Assembly (NCBI RefSeq): GCF_051414055.1
Contig: NZ_JBLKNX010000013.1
Coordinates: forward strand, 109,489-173,488
From: Halosimplex halobium
Lineage (GTDB): Archaea > Halobacteriota > Halobacteria > Halobacteriales > Haloarculaceae
Direction: 5' to 3'
DNA: 64,000 nt
A model generated the notes under the pieces. It ran no database searches. It had not been told where the DNA came from and saw only the letters and a list, made by a program, of their open reading frames with translations. This document shows, one piece after another, positions 1 through 8,441 of this stretch (within the stretch, counting starts at the first letter, position 1; the number at the start of each line of letters is the position of its first letter). Made by a program: the position numbers and the translations under genes.

Positions 1-91
1 GCTGATCGGCGTTGTCGCGGAGGTACTCGAGGATCCGGTGCTGCTTGGGGGTCAGCTGGTCGCCCGTCGCGCTCGCGGTGGTCGCGCTCAT
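1..91 (-). CDS. Winged-helix DNA-binding protein, N-terminal fragment
   Basis: The gene runs off the left edge. Only about 30 N-terminal residues are visible, starting at the ATG read from position 91. After a short Ala/Thr-rich lead the sequence LTPKQHRILEYLRDNA appears, the typical first helix of haloarchaeal winged-helix regulators. An A/T-rich stretch near 111-117 (CTTTAGG on the minus strand) could be its TATA box, which would make the transcript nearly leaderless. The family inside the winged-helix group cannot be decided from this fragment. Confidence 0.55.
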   Translation of the reverse strand, partial: MSATTASATGDQLTPKQHRILEYLRDNADQ

Positions 92-331
92 ACTTCCAGA
101 GAGGTACCGTTCCCCTAAAGCGGGTTTGGTACGATCGGTAAAACCCGGCGCCCTCCCGCGATTAGCTGGCCCGGGTACGGTCGTAACGCCGGCCTACGAC
201 GGGCTGGGCGGGGGCCGTTGGTGCCGTTGGTTAACCGGTCGTACCAGCGGGGTCGGGGACGCCGTCGTCGGGGTAGCGTCGACGGTCGCGCCGCTCGGCG
301 GCTGGCTGGCGGGCGAGGGGTGCCCGGAGAA

Positions 332-751
332 CTACAGGTCCTCGTCGATGATCTCGCCGACGGCGAAGTTGGACTTGACCTCGGTGACCTCGATCTTGAC
401 GCGCTCGCCCACGTCGGCGCCGGGGACGATGATGACGTACCCGCGCTCGACGCGCGCGATGCCGTCGCCCTGTTTGCCGATGTCCTCGATCTCGACGTAG
501 CGGATCTCGCCGGCCTCGACCGGCGGCTGCGGTTCGGAGGGGACGTTGTCCTCGTCCGTGCTCTCGGCCCGGTCGACCTCCGAGGAGATGAGCGCGACGC
601 GGTAGGTCTCCCCCGGCTCGACGGCCCCCGTCTCGATCTCCCGCTTGGGCACCTCCACGACGTATCGGTCGCCGTCGTCCGACACGTCCGCACTGAACAG
701 ACACAGCAGTTTATCCGAGATTTCCACGATGTAGACCTCCGGGTGGGTCAT
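332..751 (-). CDS. TRAM domain-containing protein
   Basis: This is a 139-residue protein whose last 60 residues form a TRAM domain, a small beta-barrel that binds RNA. The diagnostic run is YVEIEDIGKQGDGIARVERG followed by VIIVPGADVGERV. In archaea, small TRAM proteins are thought to act as RNA chaperones or to assist RNA modification enzymes, so this one is probably cytoplasmic and RNA-binding. The N-terminal 70 residues are acidic and are not assigned to a family. The ATG at 751 follows an A/T-rich patch at about 764-775, so a short leader is likely. The neighbouring genes give no operon clue. Confidence 0.8.
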   Translation of the reverse strand: MTHPEVYIVEISDKLLCLFSADVSDDGDRYVVEVPKREIETGAVEPGETYRVALISSEVDRAESTDEDNVPSEPQPPVEAGEIRYVEIEDIGKQGDGIARVERGYVIIVPGADVGERVKIEVTEVKSNFAVGEIIDEDL

Positions 752-829
752 AGAACCCCTCTGTTATGAAAGTATTCCAGCCCGAGCGCGCGGATCCGCG
801 CGTCCGTCCGACCGGATCCGCGGGCGCAG

Positions 830-1558
830 TCACTCGATCCGCGACCCGTCCGGTCGCTTGGGCCCCTCGGAGTCGAAGACCACCACCTCGCCGGGGTCGC
901 GCTCGACCGGCCGGTAGCCGTCACGGACGGCGATAGCCTCCTCCAGTTCGCGTACCGCTCGCTCCTTGAGCGCCCGGGCCAGTTCCTCCGCTTCCTCGCG
1001 TGAGATGTCCCGGCCCAGCCCCTCGCACTCGTGGGCGCGGACCATCCCCTCCTCGTCGACGGCCTCGCCCATCGGCTGGCTCGTCCCGCCCAGCGCGACG
1101 CTGAACGGGTAGGTCCGACAGACCAGCGGGCGGTCCTCGTGGACCGTGCAGGCGCCGACGCCGTCGCCGTCCTCGGCGTAGAACCGACAGTCGCCGCAGT
1201 CGTCGGTCCCCAGCGCCCACTCGAAGGTCTCGCCCTGGGGGCCGTCCTCGCCCTCGACGAGCCCGTAGGGCATCGGCCGCGCCACGTCCCGCCAGTCGTA
1301 GTCGCCCGTCTCCTGCAACTCCCGGACTTCGTCGGGGAAGACGGTCGCGGTGTGGTCGTGACCGTCGCTCTCCTCGCTGGTCCCGCCTGCCTCGGCGTCG
1401 CTCTCCTCGCCCGTTTCGGCGTCGCTCTCGCAGCCCTCGACGGCCTTGCAGCAGGCGCCACAGCGGGTACACTCGAAGCCGATGGCCTCGATGGCGTCGG
1501 CCAGCTCGGCCACATCCAGGGCCTCGGCCCGCTCGCGCTCGGCTTCGAGACTCTCCAT
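830..1558 (-). CDS. YkgJ family cysteine cluster protein
   Basis: The protein has 242 residues with a Cys-rich N-terminal motif (CTRCGACCKAV near residues 30-40) and later the pair ACTVHEDRPLVCRTYPF. This is the pattern of the YkgJ/UPF0153 family, which is predicted to coordinate zinc or an iron-sulfur cluster. The molecular function is unknown. Compared with family members it carries an extra acidic low-complexity insert (about residues 43-70, rich in Glu, Ser and Asp), a common haloarchaeal decoration. I chose the ATG at 1558 because it sits just before the conserved part; the longer upstream reading has arginine-rich, non-native composition. Confidence 0.8.
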   Translation of the reverse strand: MESLEAERERAEALDVAELADAIEAIGFECTRCGACCKAVEGCESDAETGEESDAEAGGTSEESDGHDHTATVFPDEVRELQETGDYDWRDVARPMPYGLVEGEDGPQGETFEWALGTDDCGDCRFYAEDGDGVGACTVHEDRPLVCRTYPFSVALGGTSQPMGEAVDEEGMVRAHECEGLGRDISREEAEELARALKERAVRELEEAIAVRDGYRPVERDPGEVVVFDSEGPKRPDGSRIE

Positions 1559-1634
1559 GCGCGAGCTACCGGGTCGACGGGGAAAAGCGCGTCGCGAGCG
1601 GCCGGCCGCGGGACGACCGAAGTCGGACGCCGGC

Positions 1635-2441
1635 TCACCCGACGGGCCGCGCCCGCTCGCCGTCCCAGCGGACCGAGCCCTCGACGGCGAGCTTTTCGAG
1701 GTGCGCGCGGACGGTCGCCTCCGCGAGGTCGCGCACACCGGAGAGGTCCTTCTCGTAGGCGGCGTCGGTGACCTCGGGGACGGTCTCGGCGCCCGCCGCG
1801 ACCGCCTCGCGGACCCGTCGCTCGCGGTCGAGTCGGTGGGCGACCAGCCGCGTCGCCGTCGCGCGGACCGCCGGCCCCTCCACGCTCGGGCCGTGGGCCG
1901 GCAGGAGCCGGTCGGGCGCCATCGTGTGGATCCGGCGGAGCGAGGTGAGGTACGCGCGCAGGTCGCCCTCGGGGGCGCCGACGACGACGCTGCCCGCCGC
2001 GACGGCGAGGTCGCCGGCGACGACGACGCTGTCGTCGGCCCTCCCGACCCCGCTCGCGGCGAACGCGACGTGTTCCGGGGCGTGGCCGGGCGTGTCGACC
2101 ACGCGGACCGCTCCCTCGCCGGTCCCGATGCGGGTGCCCTCGGCGAAGGTCCGGTCGGGCGCGACGCCGGCCGCCGCCTCGAAGGCGTCCGTCCGGCCCG
2201 TTCGCGCCCAGACGGTCGCGTCGTGCGCTTCGGCGTAGTCGGCCACGGCGCCGACGTGGTCGGGGTGGTGGTGCGTGACCGCGACGTGGCCGACGCCGCG
2301 CTCGGCCGCCAGCGCGTCGAGCCGATCGGTCCGGGCGGCGGGGTCGACCAGCAGCGCCGGGTCCGACCCCAGCAGGTACGCGGCCGTCTCGCCCGTCGGT
2401 GCGCGGGTCTCGACCGCCACGTCGACGCGACTCACCTCCAT
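1635..2441 (-). CDS. MBL-fold metallo-hydrolase
   Basis: This is a metallo-beta-lactamase fold hydrolase of 268 residues. The metal-binding signature THHHPDHVGAV is clear near residue 75, with the second-site His (DTPGHAPEH) and Asp (AGDLAV) further on. The C-terminal 60 residues resemble the winged-helix-like tail found in LACTB2/glyoxalase II-like members. Hydrolase activity on a thioester or phosphoester is expected, but the substrate cannot be read. The start is the ATG at 2441 (MEVSRVDV); an in-frame GTG at 2468 would add nine residues. The upstream region is the hairpin-repeat intergenic zone described separately. Confidence 0.82.
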   Translation of the reverse strand: MEVSRVDVAVETRAPTGETAAYLLGSDPALLVDPAARTDRLDALAAERGVGHVAVTHHHPDHVGAVADYAEAHDATVWARTGRTDAFEAAAGVAPDRTFAEGTRIGTGEGAVRVVDTPGHAPEHVAFAASGVGRADDSVVVAGDLAVAAGSVVVGAPEGDLRAYLTSLRRIHTMAPDRLLPAHGPSVEGPAVRATATRLVAHRLDRERRVREAVAAGAETVPEVTDAAYEKDLSGVRDLAEATVRAHLEKLAVEGSVRWDGERARPVG

Positions 2442-2599
2442 CGAGTAGTCGTATCCGGCTCGGACCACCTGTTCGTTTCGCGTTCGGTGCGAGCAACGTG
2501 TCCGCGACCGTCAGCGATGTGTCCGCCGCGAACAGCGTGGACCCCTCTCGAACAGCCGTCGTTACCGCGATTGCCCTCGTGATCGGGATCGCAAACAGC

Positions 2600-2717
2600 G
2601 TGAAAGCCCCGACCTGCTTCGGTCGCGCGCCTTGCTGCGCTCCTCGCTCGCTCCGCTCGCTGCGGTCCTTGCGGCGTCGGGCTTCCCGAAGCAGGTCGCC
2701 CTTTTCATTCCTACCCA
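2600..2717 (+). repeat. Structured intergenic element, copy 1
   Basis: The element begins GTGAAAGCCCC and ends CCCTTTTCATTCCTACCC. Inside lies a perfect 12-bp stem (2611-2622 pairing with 2686-2697) around a core rich in CTGCGCTCCTCGCTCGCTCC. A second copy lies downstream in opposite orientation. No protein is encoded. Together the two copies fill most of the 528-bp gap between the MBL hydrolase and truD. Element class and function are unknown. Confidence 0.7.
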
Positions 2718-2743
2718 CTCAGACTGTCTCGCCAGTCGTGGCG

Positions 2744-2860
2744 GGTGGGAATGAAAGGGGCCGGTTCCTGCGCGAACCCGGACGAAGTAAGCACCGCAAG
2801 TGAGCGAAGCGAACGAGGAGCGCAGCGAGTCCCGGGAGCGCAGGAACCGGGGGCTTTCAC
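2744..2860 (-). repeat. Structured intergenic element, copy 2 (inverted)
   Basis: Read on the minus strand this copy starts GTGAAAGCCCC, has the same central motif CTGCGCTCCTCGTTCGCT and ends CCCTTTCATTCCCACCC. Its stem (2761-2773 pairing with 2838-2850, 13 bp, perfect) has a different sequence from the stem of copy 1 but the same place and length. A 26-bp spacer containing a GACTG/CAGTC dyad separates the two copies. The shared ends and core with divergent but paired arms imply that structure is conserved. Confidence 0.7.
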
Positions 2861-2969
2861 CCCGTTTGCGGCCACGATCGGGTTTGCAGTCGCGAACGAA
2901 ATTCCGTTTCCCCCGACCCGCCGAGCTAGACAGGCAGATACAGGTACCGCGACGACCACGACCCAACAG

Positions 2970-4406
2970 ATGCGCGAGGCACACCCCGTCGAGCGGGCGG
3001 TCGGCATGGAGTACTACGTCAGCGACGCGTCCGGTATCGGGGGCCGCCTCCGCGAGTCGCCCGAGGACTTCCGCGTCACGGAGGTCGAGGCGTTCGAGCC
3101 CGACCCCCTGGACGCTGATCCCGGCGCCTACCCCAACGTGCTCGCGCGGGTCACCCTGCGGGGCTGGGACACCAACGACTTCGCCTCGGAGCTGTCCGAC
3201 CGGCTCGGCATCTCCCGCGAGCGGGTCTCCTGGGCGGGGACGAAGGACAAACACGCCGTCACGACCCAGCTGTTCTCCGTCGAGAAGGTCGACCCCGATG
3301 ATCTCCGGGCGGTCGACATTCGCGATACCGAGGTCGAACTGCTCGGGCGGACCGGCCGGCCGGTCCTGTTCGGCGACCTGGCTGGCAACGCCTTCGAGAT
3401 CACCGTCCGCGGGCTCGACCCCGACGCGCCGGAACTCGCCGACGCGGTCACCGCCGACCTCCGGGCGTTCGCCAGCGGCGACGACCCCGGGGACATCGGC
3501 GGCGACGACCCGGTGGAATCCGGGGACGCCGACCCCATCGCGGCCGCCGACGACCCCGTCACCGTCGGCGTCCCCAACTACTTCGGCCAGCAGCGGTTCG
3601 GCAGCAAGCGGCCGGTCACCCACGAGGTCGGCCTGGCGGTCCTCCGCGGGGACTGGAAGGGCGCGGTGCTGGCCTACGTCGGCAACCCCGCCGAGCGCGA
3701 ACCCGAGTCGACGCGAGAGGCCCGCGCCTACGTCGACGAGACCGAGGACTGGGCGGGCGCGCTGGAGCGGCTACCGAAGCGGCTGGGGTTCGAGCGGTCG
3801 ATGTGCCACCGGCTCGTCGAACGGCAGGAGGAGGGCGACGACGAACTCGACGACGAGGATTACCGCGCTGCACTCGAAGCGGTCCCCTCGAACCTCCAGC
3901 GGCTGTTCGTCAACGCCGCCCAGTCGTACGCGTTCAACCGGATCCTCTCGGAGCGGCTGGAGCGGGGCCTCCCGTTCAACGAACCCGTGGCCGGCGACGT
4001 GGTCTGTTTCGCCGACTCGGACGCGCCGGCGGGCGTCGCGCTCCCCGATACCGACCGCACCCAGCGCGTGACCGAGGACCGGGTCCGGACGGTGCGGCGC
4101 CACTGCGAACGGGGCCGCGCGTTCGTCACCGCGCCGCTCGTGGGCACCGAGACGGAGCTCGGCGACGGCGAACCCGGCGAGATCGAACGCGAAGTGTTCG
4201 ACGACCTGGACCTCGACCCCGGTGACTTCGACCTCCCGGGCGAGTTCGCGTCGACGGGGACGCGGCGGGCGATTTTGCTGCGGTCGGATCTGGCCATCTC
4301 TCGCCGGGAGGACGACGCGCTCGCGTTCTCGTTCACGCTGCCGAAAGGCAGTTATGCGACGGTCGTCCTCCGGGAGTACCTGAAGGGCGACCCCGACGAC
4401 CTCTGA
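2970..4406 (+). CDS. truD: tRNA pseudouridine(13) synthase TruD
   Basis: The 478-residue protein is TruD, which converts uridine-13 of tRNA to pseudouridine. The catalytic motif GTKDKHAVTTQ, with its active-site Asp, is present near residue 90, and the family motif NYFGQQRFGSKRP follows in the middle. The length suits the archaeal form, which carries the TRUD insertion domain. The chosen ATG at 2970 begins MREAHPVERAVGMEYY; an inner Met at MEYYVSD is a possible alternative. DUF2103 follows 98 bp downstream on the same strand. Confidence 0.93.
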   Translation: MREAHPVERAVGMEYYVSDASGIGGRLRESPEDFRVTEVEAFEPDPLDADPGAYPNVLARVTLRGWDTNDFASELSDRLGISRERVSWAGTKDKHAVTTQLFSVEKVDPDDLRAVDIRDTEVELLGRTGRPVLFGDLAGNAFEITVRGLDPDAPELADAVTADLRAFASGDDPGDIGGDDPVESGDADPIAAADDPVTVGVPNYFGQQRFGSKRPVTHEVGLAVLRGDWKGAVLAYVGNPAEREPESTREARAYVDETEDWAGALERLPKRLGFERSMCHRLVERQEEGDDELDDEDYRAALEAVPSNLQRLFVNAAQSYAFNRILSERLERGLPFNEPVAGDVVCFADSDAPAGVALPDTDRTQRVTEDRVRTVRRHCERGRAFVTAPLVGTETELGDGEPGEIEREVFDDLDLDPGDFDLPGEFASTGTRRAILLRSDLAISRREDDALAFSFTLPKGSYATVVLREYLKGDPDDL

Positions 4407-4504
4407 ACGAGGGACGCCGGGCAGTCGGCGGCGATCCTGGCATCGACACCCACGGAGCCGCGTTTCCGCGCTCCTTTTGCCGCTCGACCGGAAACCTACT
4501 CGAT

Positions 4505-5230
4505 ATGGAGTGTCGGCGGTGTGGCTCGTCGCTGGAGCGGCCGGGCGATTACTGCCTGGTCTGTCGCTCCGACAACGCCGACGCCGTCGTCCTCGAACTG
4601 GACCGGGACCGCGCCCGCGTGACGACGCTCGTCGACGAGGAGGTCGTCGGCGCCCGCGAGGTGACCACGACGCCCGAGGACGGCGACGAGAGCGAGGTCG
4701 TCGAACTGCGGAACTTCGCCGGGCTGGTCGCCGACGAGGTGCGCCGCAAGCGCCCCGAGGAGGTGTACGCGACGGGCGACCGGGAGGTGCTGCGGGCGGT
4801 GCGGGGCCAGTTGCACCACGACTTCTACCGGGTCGGCGACACCGACGACCCCGTCGAGTCCGTCCTCTCGCGGCGCGGCGAGGCGCCCCTGGAGGTCGTC
4901 GAGACGCCGCCCCGCGAGAAGATCGGCGGGTCGCACTCGACGCTCGTCGGCGGGCGGGCGGGTCAGCGCGCCATCCAGACCGTCGCCGGCCACCCCCACG
5001 TCAAGAAGATCATCCCCGGGCCGATCGACGCCGGCGGCTCGGGCTCGCGGTCGGGCGTCCGGGCGAAGGCCACCCGCGCCGGCGAGAACGGCAACGTCCG
5101 CCTGCTCATCCGCGACGGCTCCTCGGTCCAGGAGAACCGCGTCGTCACCACCGCCCGCGAGCGCGACCTCGGCGAGGTGGTTCGCGAGGACCTCAACGAG
5201 GCGCTGCGCGAGGCCGACCTGCAGGACTGA
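4505..5230 (+). CDS. DUF2103 family metal-binding protein
   Basis: This 241-residue protein opens with a zinc-ribbon-like pair of CxxC knuckles (CRRCGSS and CLVC). Its C-terminal half has the DUF2103 hallmark GGSHSTLVGGR followed by HVKKIIPGPID. The family is annotated only as predicted metal-binding and is restricted to archaea. No reaction is known. It lies downstream of truD in the same direction, so cotranscription is possible but not shown. Confidence 0.85.
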   Translation: MECRRCGSSLERPGDYCLVCRSDNADAVVLELDRDRARVTTLVDEEVVGAREVTTTPEDGDESEVVELRNFAGLVADEVRRKRPEEVYATGDREVLRAVRGQLHHDFYRVGDTDDPVESVLSRRGEAPLEVVETPPREKIGGSHSTLVGGRAGQRAIQTVAGHPHVKKIIPGPIDAGGSGSRSGVRAKATRAGENGNVRLLIRDGSSVQENRVVTTARERDLGEVVREDLNEALREADLQD

Positions 5231-5330
5231 CGGTAGAGCGGATCGACTGGCCGGGCCTGTGGTCCCCGATAGTCACGCGACCGGGATCGTCTCGGCGACT
5301 CTTGTGAGCCCCCGGGCTATCGGGGGTGCA

Positions 5331-6425
5331 ATGTGGGAACTCGGTCCCGACGCGGGCGAACCGGAGTGGCGCGCAGTCGAGAGCCCCTTCGAGAAGACGG
5401 TCTTCGCGGTGGTGAACACCGCCGAGGGCCCGTACGCCATCGGCGACGGCGGGACGCTGCTGGCCGACCGGGGCGGCGGCTGGGAGGTCGTCCTCGACGA
5501 CGGCCCCCGGACGCGGGACAACCAGCTCCGGGGCATGGACGTGACCAGCGACGGCGAACGGGTCTGGTTCGCCGGCTCCAGCGGCGCGCTGGGCTGTTAC
5601 GACGTGGAGACCCGCCGGAAGTACGACTACTCCAACCCCAACGAGATGACCAGTACCTGGGAGGGGCTGGCCGTCGCCGGCCCGACCGGCTCCGAGAAGG
5701 TGCTGGTGGCCAACGGCTCCGGCGAGGTGCTGCCCTTCTCCGTCGACGGCTTCGACGAGGACTGGGGGCCGGTCAGCAAGCCCGCCTCCAAGGGGTCGAC
5801 GATCGCGGCGCTCGCGGCCTCGCCGGACGGCGTCGGCTACGCGGTCGACACGAGCGGCAACGCCTTCCGCACGACCGCGACCGACGGCTGGGAGGACATC
5901 GGCATCGTCAACGCCCAGGTGAAGTTCTACGACATCTACGCCGGCCGCGAGGGCCGCGTCTACGTCGCCGCAGGGGACGGTCGCATCTACCGCTACGACG
6001 ACTCGTATCACTCCTGGACGCCCATCGGCGTCGCCGAGAAGTCGCTGCGGGCGTTCGACGTGCACGGCGACGAGATGGTCGTCATCGGCCACGGCGGCAC
6101 CATCTACGAGCGGGACGGCGCCTCGCGCTGGCGGAAGCTCACCTCCCCCGTCGGCGTCCAGCTGTACGACGTGGCGCTGGGCCACCCCGACATCATCGTG
6201 GGCAACTCGGGGACGATCCTCGAACGACCGCGGGGCCAGCCCCGCGACGCCGGGACCAGCCCCGACGGCGACAACTACGACGACCGCGGCGAGTACTTCG
6301 ACGCCGACGAGGCGGGCCCCGGGGAGTCGGGCGGGTCGAACACCGGCACCGGTGACACGGGCGGATCGACCGGCGGCACGGGGGACACCTCGGGCGGCAC
6401 GTCCGGCGGATCCACCGGGAACTGA
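5331..6425 (+). CDS. Beta-propeller-like repeat protein (paralogue A)
   Basis: This is a 364-residue protein of repeated blade-like units. Short motifs such as VWFAGSSGALGCYD, GVGYAVDTSGNAFRT and VIGHGGTIYERDG recur about every 45 residues, the look of a six- to eight-bladed propeller of the YCF48 or photosystem-stability-factor type. There is no signal peptide. The last 60 residues are a Gly/Ser/Thr/Asp-rich low-complexity tail with GGT-type repeats. The neighbour on the opposite strand is a clear paralogue and the two genes converge. The function is unknown; such folds usually bind proteins or ligands. The ATG at 5331 starts MWELG, matching the MWEF start of the paralogue. Confidence 0.75.
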   Translation: MWELGPDAGEPEWRAVESPFEKTVFAVVNTAEGPYAIGDGGTLLADRGGGWEVVLDDGPRTRDNQLRGMDVTSDGERVWFAGSSGALGCYDVETRRKYDYSNPNEMTSTWEGLAVAGPTGSEKVLVANGSGEVLPFSVDGFDEDWGPVSKPASKGSTIAALAASPDGVGYAVDTSGNAFRTTATDGWEDIGIVNAQVKFYDIYAGREGRVYVAAGDGRIYRYDDSYHSWTPIGVAEKSLRAFDVHGDEMVVIGHGGTIYERDGASRWRKLTSPVGVQLYDVALGHPDIIVGNSGTILERPRGQPRDAGTSPDGDNYDDRGEYFDADEAGPGESGGSNTGTGDTGGSTGGTGDTSGGTSGGSTGN

Positions 6426-6458
6426 GCGGTCCCGTCGCCGGGACGCTACCGCGATTTT

Positions 6459-7397
6459 TCACTCGGATCCCGACGCGGGCGACCGTTCGAGGACCAGCCC
6501 GTTCGACCCGACGGCGACGCCCGGGTCGCCGCTCACGACCCCTCGGATCGTCTTCGACCCGTCCCACCGTTCACGGCGCCAGCCGGCGGGGCCGCGCGCG
6601 TACAGCGACCCCCCGGACCCGGTGGCCAGCGCCGGGGCACCCGCCGTCGAGTCGGCCGCCGGCGAGTCGCCCGCCGCCAGCGCCTGCACGGTGAAGTCGC
6701 CGAGCGTGTGGGGCGTCCACACCGACCCGTCGGGCGGGCCGCCGTAGAGGCGCCCGTTGCCGCCGCCGACGAGCAGGCGGTCGGGGGTCGCGGCGACCGC
6801 GTAGAAGCTGTTCCCCGCCCCGTCGACGCCGACCCGTTCCCAGCCCTCGGAGCCGGTCGTCCGGTAGACGGCGGCGTTGCTGTCGACCGCGTAACCGACG
6901 CCGTCGGCCGCGGCGAGGGCAGTGACGGCCGTGTTCCCCGACGGTCGGGTCGTGGGTCCCCAGTCGAGCCGGCGGCCGTCGACCGTCGCGGGGAAGACGT
7001 GGCCGCTGCCGTCGGCGACGAGCAGTTTCTCCGAGCCCCGGTCGCCGTCGACCGCGAGCGCGCCGAAGCCGTCCGCGATCCCCTGGGGCTCCGAACGGTC
7101 GACCCGGCGGCCGGCCGGCAGGTCGTAGCACCCGAGCGCGCCGTTGGCGCCGGCGAACCAGACCCGCTTCCCGTCGCCGGTCGCGTCGACCGCCCGGAGC
7201 GTCTCCCCGCGGGCGCTCGGCCCGTCCTCGACGACGAGGCCCCAGGTCCCGTCCGCCGCGCGTGCGACGACGGCGCCGTCCGTCGCGACGGCGCAGGGCC
7301 CCTTCGCGGTGGCGGTCACGTCGTGATACGTGTCCGGGACCGGCGAGTCGACGGCCGTCCAGCGGGCCGGTGCGCTCCCGGACGCGAACTCCCACAT
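6459..7397 (-). CDS. Beta-propeller-like repeat protein (paralogue B)
   Basis: The 312-residue protein shares blade sequences with the convergent neighbour: RVWFAGANGALGCYDL against RVWFAGSSGALGCYDV, and GVGYAVDSNAAVYRTT against GVGYAVDTSGNAFRTT. It lacks the Gly/Ser-rich C-terminal tail of paralogue A. The start MWEF at 7397 aligns with the MWEL start of A. The stop codons lie only 33 bp apart. This looks like an inverted gene duplication followed by divergence. No enzyme motif is visible, so a binding or scaffold role is only inferred. Confidence 0.75.
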   Translation of the reverse strand: MWEFASGSAPARWTAVDSPVPDTYHDVTATAKGPCAVATDGAVVARAADGTWGLVVEDGPSARGETLRAVDATGDGKRVWFAGANGALGCYDLPAGRRVDRSEPQGIADGFGALAVDGDRGSEKLLVADGSGHVFPATVDGRRLDWGPTTRPSGNTAVTALAAADGVGYAVDSNAAVYRTTGSEGWERVGVDGAGNSFYAVAATPDRLLVGGGNGRLYGGPPDGSVWTPHTLGDFTVQALAAGDSPAADSTAGAPALATGSGGSLYARGPAGWRRERWDGSKTIRGVVSGDPGVAVGSNGLVLERSPASGSE

Positions 7398-7556
7398 GCC
7401 CCAGGTCGCGCGGGCGCGGACGTAAGCGGGTGCGCTCCTTCCGGACGCGGGACGGTCACGTGGCCGGGAGCGTCCCGCCCGCTTTTCGGCGGGGGCGACC
7501 GAACGGAAGTGAGCCGACGCGGGGGACGCCGTCCCGGTGGGTGACGGGCCGAGTCG

Positions 7557-8384
7557 ATGCCGGACCGGTCGTCCGCCGCGTCGCCGGAGGGTTCCATGAC
7601 AGGTGACACGACGGTCGACCGCGAGGAGAGCGCGAACGGAGCCGACGGTGGCCGCGGTGGGACCACCGGGGGCGGAGCGGCCGACCCGGACGCGCTCGCA
7701 GTGGCGCGAGCGGAGGCGCGGCACACGCTCGGCGAACAGATCGACGCGCTGACCGCCACGGACGCCAAGGCGCTCAGGCTGGTGCAGTTCTCGACCGGGC
7801 TGCTCGGCGTCGTCCTCTCGGCGCTGTCGTTCGCCGGCGCCGACGCGCGGGCGGCGGTCAACCGGTACCTGGTCGTCGGCACGGGGCTGCTGGTCGTCGC
7901 GGCCGTCGTCGCGGTCGCGGCCTACACGGCGACGGCCCGCGTCGTGGGCATCGACGGCGACAGCCTCCGGCGGACGACCGACGGCGTCTCCGGGCGGGCG
8001 CTCGAACGGGCGCTCGTCGCGGAGTACGCCGACTGGATCCGGTTCAACGCCGTGGTCAACCGCCGCGGCGCGCTGCTGGTCACGGTCACGCTGCTCGCCG
8101 TCCTCGCCGGGATCCTGGCGTTCGGGCTGGGCGTCCTGCGGGCGACGCTCGGCCCGCTGCACCCGACGGTCCCCCTCGCGGCGCTGGGCGTCCTCGCAGC
8201 TGCCTGCTACGCGACCCGGGCCCACCGGCAGGTCCTGCGGGTGCGCGCGACGGACCGGCCCAGCTACGGCGGGCCCTCCGAGGAAGCGTCGTCCGACGGG
8301 GACCCGTCCGGCGAGGAGTCCGCGCTCCCGCGGATCGACGGACAGGAGGCGTTCGTCGGCGACAGCGTCGAGGACCCGGACTGA
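7557..8384 (+). CDS. Four-helix membrane protein of unknown function
   Basis: The 275-residue protein has an acidic, Gly-rich N-terminal tail, then two closely spaced membrane helices (about residues 80-105 and 107-128), an acidic cytoplasmic stretch, and a second helix pair (about 175-198 and 205-225). The sequence TDAKALRLVQFSTGLLG before the first helix is typical of haloarchaeal 2+2-helix proteins that loosely resemble SLATT or Pycsar-effector membrane modules, but I cannot assign it to a family. Start choice is between ATG 7557 and ATG 7596; the longer reading is given. It stands alone between convergent and divergent neighbours. Confidence 0.7.
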   Translation: MPDRSSAASPEGSMTGDTTVDREESANGADGGRGGTTGGGAADPDALAVARAEARHTLGEQIDALTATDAKALRLVQFSTGLLGVVLSALSFAGADARAAVNRYLVVGTGLLVVAAVVAVAAYTATARVVGIDGDSLRRTTDGVSGRALERALVAEYADWIRFNAVVNRRGALLVTVTLLAVLAGILAFGLGVLRATLGPLHPTVPLAALGVLAAACYATRAHRQVLRVRATDRPSYGGPSEEASSDGDPSGEESALPRIDGQEAFVGDSVEDPD

Positions 8385-8441
8385 CCGGGCCGTCGGACCG
8401 ACTGCGGGCTCGGGCCGACCGCCCTCGCGACCGGCACCGCT

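Noticed and set aside
748..2718. A 656-codon reading frame on the minus strand spanning two genes
   Set aside because: Its product is arginine- and proline-rich with no domain, the usual shadow of GC-rich haloarchaeal genes. The YkgJ and MBL frames inside it carry real motifs and acidic composition.
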